Origin: Haematococcus lacustris
Taxonomy: Eukaryota; Chlorophyta; Chlorophyceae; Chlamydomonadales; Haematococcaceae
Length of the DNA: 64,000 nucleotides
Assembly: GCA_030144725.1 (NCBI GenBank)
Contig: JASKMD010000001.1
Coordinates: forward strand, 1,775,923-1,839,922
Direction of reading: 5' to 3'
A program made the translations under genes and the position numbers. Shown one piece after another: positions 20,754 through 40,000 of this stretch. How positions within the stretch are numbered: the first letter of the stretch is position 1; each line of letters begins with the position of its first letter. The notes below the pieces were generated by a model. The model was given only the letters and a program-made list of their open reading frames with translations, was not told the DNA's origin and ran no database searches.

Positions 20754-21787
20754 ATGAAATTTGGTGAGACAATGGAGGCATATGCTGTGGTGGGTTTTGT
20801 TACATGGGACTGCCCCTCTTGCAGAGCGGTGCTGTCCCATCGCACTACGTGGTCAACGTTTGAGAGGAAGGCCATCCTTGAAGGCAGGGCCCAACATGTC
20901 AGCAAACCCGTCCAGAAGGAGGCTGCCAAGTGGTTTGCTGAATGGGGCTGCCAGAGAAAGCGTCACGGTGCTCAGTGGCGCTCCAAGGAGTGGGCAGACA
21001 AGCTGGCGGTGGTCGACCACCTGCGGCAACACGGCGGTGAGGGGCTGTGCTACATGGGTCATGTGCCAATGCATGTCCAGTGTGTGCGCATGTGTGTGCA
21101 TGTGTGTGCAGCTATGCCTGATCATTGTCATTGTATTGCACCCACTATTGTCACTGTGTGTGGAGTGGTGGTGTGCAGTTTTGCCTGAGCAGCTGCCCTC
21201 GAGCTGGGTGGTTGGCAGTGCGTCAGTGGACATGGAGGGTGATCCCGAGCCAGCGACCACACCTGCCCTGGACACCTGGACGCCCTATCTGCGGGATGAC
21301 CTGCAGCGGGTAGCGGCGGAGGTGGTCAGCACTACCGGCTGCCAGGTCAGTTGTTGCAGAGGCATAGAACAAGCACATGACTCTAGGCGAAGATGTATTT
21401 GTTGTGTGAGTGCACGCTCGTACCAACCATAGATACCAGTGAATGTTGTGGCTTTTACGTTGCAGGTGGACACGGCATGGCAGGTGGTGCATGAGGAGAT
21501 GGCCTCCCTGATGCCCGAGTTCAAGGTCAGTCACTACAAGGGTATTAGAGGCATAGCTCATGCTTACTGTAATGCATCAGGCTATACCTTGCTGTGTCGT
21601 CACGCACGTGCAGGTTGCAATGCAGCCACTCCTGCAACGTCTGGGAGATGGAGCTTTGTCGAGGGCCACAAGCCAGCAGCAGCAGCCGCAGCAGCAGCAG
21701 CATCAGCAGCAGCAGCTGACGCAGCCGGAGTTTGAGCTTCAAGCAAGCCTGGCACGCTACAATGAAGATGTCAGCCCCACTCTCTAG
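20754..21787 (+). CDS. Unknown multi-exon protein with C-terminal Gln tract
   Basis: Exon 1 starts at ATG 20754. It has a C-P-S-C pair and then a Lys/Trp-rich region (A-A-K-W-F-A-E-W-G-C-Q-R-K-R). Its 3' splice site is uncertain, after about 21030. Exons 21193-21345, 21466-21525 and 21614-21787 are bounded by CAG acceptors and GTCAGT donors and all join in phase 0. The last exon has interrupted CAG-encoded Gln runs and ends with TAG. I recognise no domain. The gene lies directly downstream of a Ty3 element and upstream of other intron-bearing genes, and it could be host or transposon cargo. Introns are about 90-150 bp. Confidence 0.45.
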
Positions 21788-22125
21788 GCCACAGCTGCCT
21801 GCTCCTAGTGGCAGTGTATATGCCTTTGTTACTTGTGGCGGCCAGCTTGTACTGGTATCCTATGCATGTAGCTGAGGACAGGACAGAGGGGCTCGTGGTG
21901 GAGTCCCATGCATGTAGCTGAGCTCTGAGCGCCTAGTGGGGATGCCTTGCTTGAGGTGGTAGCCCATGCTTGTAACTGAGCGTGGTGTCGCCCTGCTTCG
22001 AATGGCTAATGCGAATAAGGGTTAAACACACTCTTACATGGCATCCGGCGCACAGCCCACCATAGCACATCGTTGCACAGTGGGCTCATTATTTCGTGTG
22101 GTGGGGCCGGTTGCATGTTCATGCC
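21788..22125. other. Intergenic, no feature
   Basis: Contains an imperfect repeat of GCATGTAGCTGAG (around 21864 and 21911) but no convincing gene. Confidence 0.4.
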
Positions 22126-22419
22126 CTAGTGCTGTGGTGGGGCCTGCTGCGTAGCTGGCTCCGTCTCTTGCCATGACTGGCCCATCACTACTTCCTTCAT
22201 AGCATCCCGCCACTCCCTTCTCTGCGCCACATGGCTTGGGGTCAGAGCTGGCGTTCCAGGCCTCCATCTTGTGTTTTTTGTCCTCTCGTACTCCTCTTGT
22301 ACCAAGCGTGAATCCTGTTCCCGCAGGCACGGGTGCGGGAAGCGCCACGGCTTGTCCTCCCATCTTCGCTTGGCCTCCAGGTAGATGGCTTGCTGGGTCG
22401 ATTGGGGGAGGCCAGACAT
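22126..22419 (-). CDS. Small basic protein, unknown
   Basis: A 97-residue frame starting M-S-G-L-P-Q-S-T-Q-Q, with a charged Trp-containing helix-like region (K-R-R-W-E-D-K-P-W-R-F), R-L-V-Q-E-E-Y-E-R-T-K and A-Q-R-R-E-W-R-D-A-M-K-E-V. The spacing of Trp and basic residues recalls a Myb/SANT-like helix but is too short to assign. It is divergent from the gene at 22596, with a ~175-bp shared upstream region. It could instead be an exon of a longer minus-strand gene. Confidence 0.4.
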   Translation of the reverse strand: MSGLPQSTQQAIYLEAKRRWEDKPWRFPHPCLREQDSRLVQEEYERTKNTRWRPGTPALTPSHVAQRREWRDAMKEVVMGQSWQETEPATQQAPPQH

Positions 22420-22595
22420 GTTAGCGCTTCGTGTTGGTGGGCTGACACGCCGATTGTTGCGCGATGCTTGCGTGTGCTATGCTGTGCTATGATGTGTCAC
22501 AGTATGAGGTTGAAATGTTTGATGAGCGTGCAAGTGCATGGTGCAAGCGTTCGTCAAGCCAATCCCTACGCGAAGTGCAACCCCCACATTACACG

Positions 22596-23741
22596 ATGGC
22601 ACCAGCATCGCAGCGCCAGAGCCTCCCCGACAACTTGATCCCCACGCTCGCTGTACATTTCATCCGAGCCGGAGCGGGTCGCGTGTTCAGCCGCCTCAAC
22701 AAGAGGTGCTGGGAGGCGTGCTTCCTATACTGCGATACCTTCAGCCTGGACATCACCAGCGAAATCATCACCACCCACCTAACTCCTAACGTGTTGACGC
22801 TATTGCGTGCCCGTCGGCAGCCCCTGTCGCTAAGGCTCCAAATCAGTTCATCACTCGGTGCGGCGCGTCATCGGTGCAGAGTGGACTGGGTGATTGGGCT
22901 TCTGGGGCGATGTGAGGCCGTACAGAAAGTGACGATCAGGTTCCGCGACAAGGCAGCGGAGGTGCAGCCATTTTGGAAGCGGGACTACGAGCACTTGCCA
23001 ATTGGGGCTTGGTTGGGGGACAGGCTGATGGCTAACTTCCCCAAGTGCTACCTGCTCAGTTTCCCAGGTTTCATCTTCACCCCAGCAGAGTTGGAGGCAC
23101 TCATGCGCCACAACCTCATCGCGGAGCGCATCACGGCCCTTGACATCTACACTGGTGGCCTGGATGGCTCTTTCAAGGACAACTTCAAAGCATTTGAGGA
23201 GATTGCGTTGGAGCTGACGTCCTTATGGGCCGTATACCCTGGCCCCTTGCCCCATTCCCTACGTGACCGCCCAAGCAACCTCAAGGTGCTCTGCGTCCGG
23301 GAGATGGCTATCTCTATGGTGGGCAACCTGCCACTCACCATTTCCGTGCTACAGATAGACCGCCTCTCAGCCGTCCTTCCAGAGCCGGACTTGATGTCCC
23401 TGGCTCAAGGGGTGGAGGCTATCAGCACAGGGTGCTTTCAGCAGCTGCAGATCGGGGTGTTGGGCCTATCCTTCACATGCAAGGAGGGTGCAAGCCAGGC
23501 CTCACTGGCACCACTCATGCCGTTGGTGGGCCAGTTTGAGAAGGCGGTTGTGGAGGTTAATGGGCTAAGTGCACAAGGGCCTGGTCTGATTGAGGGCGCC
23601 ATTTGCCGCCTGCCTCCACTGTTGGCTGGGTGTGCTGAGGTGACGTTCATCGGGTGCACAAGGCCTCTCTACTGCTGGTCAGAGAACCTCTTCAAGAGCA
23701 GCCTGGCACCCGGTGGCACTGCGAGCTATCACGCATGGTGA
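22596..23741 (+). CDS. F-box/LRR-like protein, single exon
   Basis: 381 residues from ATG 22596 to TGA 23741. An upstream in-frame start at 22464 exists, but the sequence before 22596 does not look coding. The N-terminus L-P-D-N-L-I-P-T-L-A ... R-V-F-S-R-L-N-K-R-C-W-E-A has the pattern of an F-box-like helical start. The rest has recurring hydrophobic beta/helix segments (L-T-A-L-D-I-Y, L-K-V-L-C-V, I-S-V-L-Q-I-D-R-L) spaced like an irregular leucine-rich repeat fold. If correct it would be a substrate adaptor of an SCF-type ubiquitin ligase, but no canonical F-box or LRR consensus is strong enough to be sure. Upstream is a divergent small gene; downstream is the Ulp1-like gene on the same strand. 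Confidence 0.5.
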   Translation: MAPASQRQSLPDNLIPTLAVHFIRAGAGRVFSRLNKRCWEACFLYCDTFSLDITSEIITTHLTPNVLTLLRARRQPLSLRLQISSSLGAARHRCRVDWVIGLLGRCEAVQKVTIRFRDKAAEVQPFWKRDYEHLPIGAWLGDRLMANFPKCYLLSFPGFIFTPAELEALMRHNLIAERITALDIYTGGLDGSFKDNFKAFEEIALELTSLWAVYPGPLPHSLRDRPSNLKVLCVREMAISMVGNLPLTISVLQIDRLSAVLPEPDLMSLAQGVEAISTGCFQQLQIGVLGLSFTCKEGASQASLAPLMPLVGQFEKAVVEVNGLSAQGPGLIEGAICRLPPLLAGCAEVTFIGCTRPLYCWSENLFKSSLAPGGTASYHAW

Positions 23742-24060
23742 CATGATGGGGCCTAACAATTGTTATGCCTAGCTGGCTGACACACAAAACAACACTGCCG
23801 GGGTGCAATGTTGCAGTGTGTCATGTTACATGTGTGTCAAGTTACATGTATAGGCTACTAGTCACGGTTGTGTGCCAAGGTTATCTGTCTTCACGAGTAT
23901 CCCAAATGCTCTGCCACAACTCATCGTGTGTGTCATCCCTGTACTCCGCATAATTAGCAATATCGAACTCTATGATGGACGCAAAATTAGCAATACCGAA
24001 CTCTATGACGGTACATATTGGCTCACCAGCTGCACTTGCCAAGTTTGCATGCACTTCAGC
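23742..24060. other. Intergenic, short direct repeat
   Basis: Contains AATTAGCAATATCGAACTC and a near copy about 36 bp later (23951-24015). On the minus strand the region is open and encodes a repeated I-E-F-x-I-A-N-x-A segment ending D-T-R-E-D-R, so a small minus-strand gene end cannot be excluded. Confidence 0.4.
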
Positions 24061-32513
<8,453 letters not shown>

Positions 32514-33119
32514 TAGGGGGTTGTGTAGGGCGCCAGCAGGTCAATAGCCATTGCACATCATCACGCCTTGCACAACAAGGTACACATAGAGCCAATGCAG
32601 GTGTGCGTCATGCTGTTGTTGCTACTCAAGTTGCCTTCATGTTGGTGATGTTGGTGTGTTGATGCCAGGCCAGCTGGTCATGATCTTGTTGCCGCTCATG
32701 ATGTTGTCGTTGTTCATGTCTCTGATGCTCATACATGAGCATGATGACGAGTGTAAGGTGCACACACAGTGTTAAGAGGCCGGCCTCCAGTAATAGTCAG
32801 TATCCTATCATCCAGATATGATGACATTGATTAAGATGAGCCATTGAGATGAGCCATAGACACAGGCAACATGAGTTAAGGTTTACACGGACTTCATTAA
32901 GGGTGGACATACGCTTGAGGCATCAACCTGGCCTTGCATCAACACAGCAACCTTAAACAACCGTAGGTTGACCATCAACATCAGCAATAACCGCTGTCAC
33001 AACAAGCCACACAACAAACGATAGAGAAATAAAGGGAACAAAGAAACAGCGTTGTCCTAGGGCATGGTACACAAGTGCAGAAACACAATGACGTTGCAAG
33101 GACACAATCGCTATTACCT
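32514..33119. other. 3' flank of the Ulp1-like gene
   Basis: No gene or element is recognised. A TGATG-rich stretch (32640-32760) may belong to the transcript's 3' untranslated region. Confidence 0.4.
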
Positions 33120-33764
33120 CCACCGCAGTAGCCATAGGCACCTGCGCAGTAGTCACAAGCTCCAGCACGGTAGCCATTACCTCCAGCGCGGTAGCCATTA
33201 CCTCCAGAGCGGTAGACATTAGCACCAGCGCGGTAGTTGTTAGCTCCGGCGCGGTAGTTATTAGCTTCAGCGCGGTAGTCATTAGCTCCAGCGCGGTAGG
33301 GATTGGCTACATCGCGGTAGTCATTAGCTCCAGCGCGGTAGCCATTGGCTCCAGCGCGGTAGTAATTAGCTCTAGCGCGGTAGCCATTGGCTACAGCGCG
33401 GTAGTCATTAGCTCCAGCGCGGTAGCCAATGGCTCCAGCGCGGTAGCCATTAGCTCCAGCGCGGTAGCTATTGGCTCCATCGCGGTAGTCTTTAGCTCCA
33501 GCGCGGTAGTCAATGGCTCCAGCGCGGTAGTCATTAGCTCCAGCGCGGTAGCCAATGGATCCAGCGCGGTAGCTATAGGCTCCAGCGCGGTAGCCAATAG
33601 CTCCAGCGCGGTAGTCATTAGCTCCCGCGCAGTAGCCATCGGCTCCCGCGCAGTAGACATCGGCTCCCGCGCAGAAACCACCGGCTCCCGCGCAGAAACC
33701 GCGAGCTCCCGCGCAGAAACCACCGGCTCCCGCGCAGAAACCATTGGCTCCAGCGCAGGTGACG
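33120..33764. repeat. 21-bp minisatellite (GCTCCAGCGCGGTAGCCATTA)
   Basis: About 30 tandem units of GCTCCAGCGCGGTAGCCATT. The last eight change to GCTCCCGCGCAGAAACCACC-type units. The core CAGCGCGG is shared with the hairpin satellite at 27288-28690, suggesting a common ancestral monomer. Long open frames across it are repeat artefacts. Confidence 0.9.
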
Positions 33765-33939
33765 CTGCTAATTTGTGTGAGTGTCAACCCAAGAGCAACA
33801 ACCCCAGCTCTGGCTGGATGAAGAGGGTTATGCCAAACTATACCGTCCACCGACACGAAGGCCCCAGTGAGGTCCTAATCGGCATCAGACATGATCTAGC
33901 TATCCAGATGCAAGTCACCATGCTGCCGCCGTGCACAGA

Positions 33940-34284
33940 CACTCCTACAAATTAATCCCTGCGTCCGTCCCTGCGTGTTACCAACCTTGTCCGATCGGGC
34001 TGAAATTTTAATGGATGGTAGTTTGCAAAAAATAAAACATATTTTGCAAGAAAAATAATTTGAAAAATCAGCAGCTGTTGCGCTGTGGCCCGCAACCTAT
34101 CCCTGCACTCATCCCTGCACTCTAGCCACAGGGCCACAGCGCAGCCGCCTTTGATTTTTTTTAAATATTTTAACTGAAAATTATGTTTTATATTCTGCAA
34201 ACTACCATCTATCAAAATTTCAGCCCGATCGGACAAGGTCGGTCAACACGCAGGGACGCACGCAGGGATTAATTTGTAGGAGTG
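33940..34284. mobile_element. 345-bp palindromic MITE
   Basis: The ends CACTCCTACAAATTAATCCC and GGGATTAATTTGTAGGAGTG are exact inverted repeats. Matching arms extend about 100 bp inward (CCGATCGGGCTGAAATTTT with its complement) to a centre near 34110. It is AT-rich, unlike the surroundings, and interrupts the APE codons between Thr-Asp and Ala-Asp. GA on both sides (33938-33939, 34285-34286) would be a 2-bp target duplication. It has no coding capacity. The CACT start recalls CACTA elements, but the 2-bp duplication does not fit them well. Confidence 0.85.
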
Positions 34285-36913
34285 GACGCGGATGTAAATC
34301 CCCGATGCGTCATCCTAAGCCTCCGCCAACGGCAAAGCGAGGAGCTCACACTCGTTGCCACGTACTGGCCGTTAGGGAACAACGACGACGCGATCCCATT
34401 AAGGAGAAAGATGCAAGAGCACATACGAACAGCCACTGGGCCCCTGCCCGGCTCACTCATTCTGGCGGGAGACATCAACGCCACGATGAGGGCAGAGGAC
34501 CGCTCCGAACACACTGAATACCCACAAGACCACATGATGAGGGAGTTCGCCACGGAGCTGCGCCTATCCGAAGCTGACCCCGGCGACCGGGCCTGGACCT
34601 ACCAGCAACCACACTGCAACAGCCGCATCGACGCCATCCTGACGAGCGACGCGAGACAAGGCCCTGGGCATCGCACACACGTCGACACAAACGCGTACCT
34701 CAGCGACCACAGACCGCTCACCGCCACACTCACCACTACCAGACTGGGCATAGATCTAGCAGCCACACATCAACCCTTAAAACACAGCCACACCATTCTC
34801 ACCACCCCAATCACCAACAAGGATAGGGAAGCATACCGGCTTGGAGTGCAACAACCCAGCTCAGGCGCTCCACAACTGCATGCACAACTGACAGCATACC
34901 TAGCTCCCATGTACACAGACGCTACCCACTTCCTGACCACACTAGACAAGGCCAACCCACAACAACCACAACGCTTGACACTAGTGGCAGGCCTCCCGGC
35001 TAGAGAAGTTGTCGACACCGCAGCCACCATGCTCACAACGCTCCTGGAAACTTGCAGGAGAACTGCCATGCAGACATGCAACACCAAGACATTGACCAGA
35101 GGAGGCCAGCATTACCAACGCAGGAGCATGTGCAAGATCAGACTAGCACTGGGGAAAAAGCTCAAAACCACCAGAGAACTCAGCCGGAAGGCTAGAATGT
35201 TATAAAAACAAAACAGCGTGCACCCGTCTATCGATGACCTACTCCCAGAGACAGACACGATCAACGCGGAGGTAAGGGAGGCGGTGCAAGCACGCCAGGG
35301 CGACGGTACAACCGAAAATCACGTGCAAGCCGCGCTCGCCCAGCTGACCAACTCCTACCGCGACCAAATCCACAAGCTAGACGACGACGACTCCGCAATT
35401 GCCATTGCACAGGCGCGTCTCAGAATGCAACACCTCATCAGCACCCAACCCAAAAAAGCCAACAAATACATACTACGCCCTTCTCGCACCGACCACAAAG
35501 GACTGCAGGCACTAGCCGACCCCGATACCAAGAACATCTGCACCGCCCCGGCCGACCTCAACCGGATTATCACCGCCGCCTACAGACAAAAGCTCACGCC
35601 GCCGACTCCCAAAACAGGCCACTACACAAACACACAGACCAGAAATTACCCCTGGACCCGCCCCAAAGCCGTGGACCCCTTCACGTTGCACACTTGCCAA
35701 AATACACACTGGATGCACACAGCCATCATGGACAAAGCAGGATTTCAAGAATGCATCAGCAGACTATCAGGGGGCAAAGCGCCTTGCCCAGACGGCATCG
35801 AAAACGAGATCATCAAGATGCTTCCATGGGAGATGAGGGACACCATACACCAACTGTTCATCATCATGTGGGCCACTGGCTGCACACCCACAACATGGAA
35901 AACCAGTGACACCTGCCTGCTCTACAAGGACAAGGGCCAAGAAACAGACCTCAACGCCTACAGACCTGTTGGGCTGGCCAATACCATCTACAAACTCTGG
36001 ACCAGCCTCATAACCAAGGCGCTATACGAGTATGCTGAGGCTAACGGGATGTTAAGTAACTGCCAAGCAGGCTTCCGCTCCCATAGGGACACCACACAAC
36101 AGCTCCAAATGCTGGTCATGGCCCTGGAAGACGCCAAGCTAGCCAAAGTAGATATCTATGCGCTACTGGTCGACTTCACTAGTGCCTTCAACACCACCTG
36201 CCAAGACAAACTGCTATGGATCATGCACGACCTTGGCTTCCCCACCGACGCCACCGACGCGGTGAAGGACCTGTACACGGGCGCTACAACGCGCTTCATA
36301 ACTCCCTACGGCCCCACCGACCCGGTACCTGTAGACCGGGGCACCATCCAGGGCGACTCACTCTCACCCTTCCTGTTCCTCATCTACATCGAACCCTTAC
36401 TGCGCTGGCTCCAAGTAGGAGCGAGGGGGTACAAATTCACATCCGACACAACCGACAGCGCCGGGCGATTTACAATCGGCAGCATCGACTACGCCGATGA
36501 CATCGCTATCCTATGCAACTCGATCAGCAACCTACGCTGTCAGGCAGACAAGCTCTCCGCCTACTCGGATTGGGGCCACCTTATTGTATCCCACAACAAA
36601 ACCCTCGCCACAGCGGCGCTGCACAAAGCGCACCAATCCGGCAGATGCAGCACCATGGCAGAAGCGGAAAAGCAAGCCCGTAGAGAACTGCAAGCCGTAA
36701 CGCTACAAGGGAAACCTGTCACCTACCTGAAACCGACCTCCCCCTTCACTTACCTTGACGTCTTACTTACCATGACGCTCAACTGGAAACCACAACACAT
36801 AGCCATGATGACACAACTCAGACAGAAGCTAGAAAGACTACGACGCTCATTCGCTAGCGCCAGACAAGCCATCCACATCATCAAGACAGCCATCATCCCC
36901 AGTCTGGCCTATA

Positions 36914-36975
36914 GCTTCTGCGTAGCCCCATGCACACCGGGAGACCTAGACTTCTACGACAGAGCAACTAACCAA
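36914..36975. repeat. 62-bp target duplication, left copy
   Basis: From GCTTCTGCGTAGCCCC to GAGCAACTAACCAA. It is repeated at 47725-47786 with one difference (ACTAACC to ATTAACC). The two copies flank the inverted Dualen exactly. Confidence 0.9.
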
Positions 36976-37090
36976 GCGTAGAAGAAGAAGAAGAAGACTA
37001 CTCCGGTATTCACCGGCGTGCATTGAGGGAGGAGCTACCGCCTGGGGCGCGGCCTGCTCCCACCAATCAAGCCAAAAAGAGGCGACCCCC
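36976..37090 (-). promoter_or_regulatory. Conserved Dualen 3' end (probable RT recognition structure)
   Basis: On the minus strand: GGTGGGAGCAGGCCGCGCC, a GGAGC...GCTCC stem, TCAATGCACG, the hairpin CCGGTGAATACCGG, then GTAGT and a CTT tail. The same block ends the Dualen copies at 51876-51986 and 59556-59672 and the short element at 4664-5265, which supports a role as the template structure bound by the reverse transcriptase. Confidence 0.65.
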
Positions 37091-40000
37091 CTACCCTCCC
37101 TCCCTCTTAGCAGCCCTGAGTCTGTAGCTTGTCTTTGCAATGGAGTGGGCTGTCTCCACCGCGTGTCTCGTTAACTTGTGTAAAAGTTTAGTAGTGTTAT
37201 CTTGTGAGACCCCCAAGGCCAGGAGGTGTTGCCGTGTGTGTGCTTCATACGTTATGCCACCTATGCCAAGGAGGATAGGTCTGATCTCAACCATGTGGCC
37301 TTCCTTGCGTAAGGTTTGAGCTAGATGGGTGTGTTGGTTGAGTGCCCTGTCTAATTGATCCGTCCACCTTGAGTCCGAGCAGTATTTGATTTCTATGATG
37401 GTGACCCGTTTTGTGACTTTGCCGCTTTTGCCCGCCTTCGCTTGCGGCGTCACCATGAGTATATCTGGTCTAGTGGTGTTTTTGGTTGCCGCTGTTTTCA
37501 GTCCGAGTGCTCGTAACGTTGTGTGTAGTGTGTCGTTAGGGAGGTCAAGGTCTTCCTTCGCGCCCTTCTCCCAGCTGCCGGTGTCCGCGAATCGGATGTA
37601 CCCGCCCAGGGTTCCTTTGCTAATAGCTTTAACGATGAGGCGTCCGGCCCCGTTGTGCCTTTCTTGCACAAGCGGTAGGGTCTCGCTGCAGCCCGATAGG
37701 AGATGAGTGGCACTGTCGGCTTCCCCGCAAAGTGGGCAGCGGTCGTCAGTCGCCCGTTTCCAGCGCAGAGCTAGCTTTTGGTTGTAGAGCCCGCCGGTGC
37801 GGTAGAGTAGGGCAATTCGTTGTGCGTGGGTGGAGATGTTCGTGTCGGCCATCACCCTTTCGCCAGCTCCTTTCGCCGCGGCTTTGGTGATCTCCTTGGA
37901 TATCTGGTAGTAGATACTATCCTGATTGGCGAGACCGAGCCTATGTTTGCGGTGCATGTGTGCTCGCACGCTTTGGCGGCAATCCGGCAGTGGGGCGGGG
38001 GTTTCGCCGTCGGCTTCGTTGTTGAGCCAGGTGTTGGTCTCTTTCCGTGTGGTTGGGCTGTAGGCCGGGGTGTTGGCGAGCTCTGGGTGTAACGCCGCGT
38101 GCTTGGCGAGGGCATCGGCGCCTTCGTTGCCGATGATGCCCGAGTGGGCCCGTACTTTGTAGAATTGGATTGTCACGGGGCTGTCGATGATAAGGGTAGC
38201 GATGGCTGTCAGGATGTCGTTGTGTCCGTGGGTGATGAGCGTCATCGGGTTAGCGAGGGCTCGGCGGATTTGGTAGATATAGCAGAGGCTGTCGGTGGCG
38301 ATGCGTTTGGCCCCCGCTGTGAGTGCCGCGTGTATCGCCGTGAGTTCCGCCCTGTTGATGGTGTTGCTGATTGGGTCGTCTAAGGCGACGGTGATGAGGA
38401 CGTTGGTCTCCGGGATATAGACCCCCGCCCCGACGCTCGCTGGGGCTGCCCCCGAGGTCGTAATGCAGCTGCCGTCCGAATACGCGAGCGTGGCCCATTC
38501 GGTGATGGCCATCCGTGGTTGCGTCGTGGAGTGTTGCATGAGCTGTTGGTGGTTGCGTTGGTGCCCCGAGGTGGGGAGGTCCCTGTCCAGCGGCAGGCGC
38601 ATGTGTTGTTTGTGGCCGCTGGGGGGTGTGGCCGGTTGGCTTTGGTTCGTTGGTCTGTTGCGGATTGGGTGTGTGTCTCGTTCAGGGTGGAGGGCAGTGG
38701 CAGTGCTAGCCAGCCATCCTTGGGGGTTGCCTTTGGTGACGAGTTGTTGTCCTGCTGCATTCCAAATGACGTAGATGTGGAGATTGGCGTGCTTGCCTGG
38801 CTTGGAGCCTCTGGTCTTGGTGGGGGGTATGCTAGCCAGGTGCTGGCAGTACTCAGGGTAGCGCCGCAGGGTGTCAATGTGTTTAGGGTAGGATATGCCC
38901 TTTTTTCCAGGGATCAACATGATGGTTGCCATGGCCTCCTCCTGTGTAGCTGAGTGTATAGCATGGTTGACGCATTTTAGTGCCACTGCATCGTCTGCCG
39001 GTACATTCCATGTGGATAAGCCAGTGTGGCGTACCAGTAGGCAGTTGTGGTGTGCCCCAAAGGCCGTGTCGTTGATGTCAGGGCTCCAATAGGTGGTGGT
39101 TTCTGGTCTAATTGTGAGTGGGTCAGCCCATCTTTGGACGGTACTTGGAAAGCTTTGTGTGGCGTGTAGGGTGTTAAGGGCTTTGTCTTGTGCCCCTCTC
39201 ATGGGGTGGTGGCTGCTCTGTGCGTCCTGTCTCCTTAGTAGGGCCACTACCTATGTGGCCAGGTTGCGTGTGTGTGGTGTGTGTTGTAACCAAGTGTGTA
39301 GATGTTGGTGTTGGTCTTTTGTTAGAAGGCCAACTGTGCGACCCGACTCGTCGTGGACCATTACGTGTTGCACTAAGTCGTGCCGTGGCATAATGGGCTC
39401 CCCCGTGCTGAGGCTCATCGCGGGGGCGGTCATGTGGGGGTGGAGTTGGAGGAAGGTTTCGCAATTGCCCGTCCCGACGATGTCCGTCTGCGGGTTGATG
39501 GGGTACGTGTGGAAGGTGGCCTTCGAGTGCAGGTTGGTGCACCGGGGTAGCCAGGTGTGCGGGTCCGGTAGTCCCTGTCGGGTGTGGGCCGGCAGGTGCG
39601 TGTCGGGCCTCGCATGTCTGGCCTCTTGTATCTGCATGTTTTCCTCGTCGTAGTCGTTGCGCTTTGCTATGTAGTCCAGGTGTGCCGTGATGAGCGGCGC
39701 CGGTTCCAGAGTGGGGTGCCAGTGTACTCGTATGAGGTCCGAGTGCGCTGACTGACGCATGGTAGTCTTGAAGTCATTGCTGCCAAACTTGCATATAGGG
39801 CACAGCCAGTATCCTGGTTCTTTGTGTCCCGACAGGAGGGCTTCCTCAAGGCAGGCTGGGTGGTAGGCCCTCTTGCAGTTGTGGCACATTGGGCTGTCTC
39901 CTCTTGGTAGCCAGCACAGCTCACAGGTGCACACGTCCTTAGCCTCTTCCCTGCTGATGGTCTCTATGTGTGTGGGTGTATAGCCTTCTTCTGCACATAG

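Larger units (their letters stand above)
33785..36975 (+). pseudogene. Dualen ORF2, APE and RT part (interrupted)
   Basis: Begins inside the APE endonuclease at Q-P-K-S-N-N-P, so the N-terminal catalytic Asn and Glu are absent. It is split by a 345-bp MITE at 33940-34284 and then resumes with L-A-G-D-I-N-A-T-M, S-R-I-D-A-I-L and S-D-H-R-P-L. A single TAA at 35203-35205 interrupts the linker. The RT core follows: G-G-K-A-P-C-P-D-G, Y-R-P-V-G-L-A-N, L-V-D-F-T-S-A-F-N, I-Q-G-D-S-L-S-P and I-D-Y-A-D-D-I-A-I. At 36975 (F-Y-D-R-A-T-N-Q) it is broken by the inverted Dualen and continues at 47787. Removing the insertions restores one ORF2 similar to the complete copy, so this is the host element of a nested insertion. 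Confidence 0.85.

Noticed and set aside
32981..33856. 291-codon minus-strand frame of Tyr-Arg-Ala-Gly-Ala repeats
   Set aside because: It is a translation of the 21-bp minisatellite. The period is a multiple of three, so frames stay open without selection.
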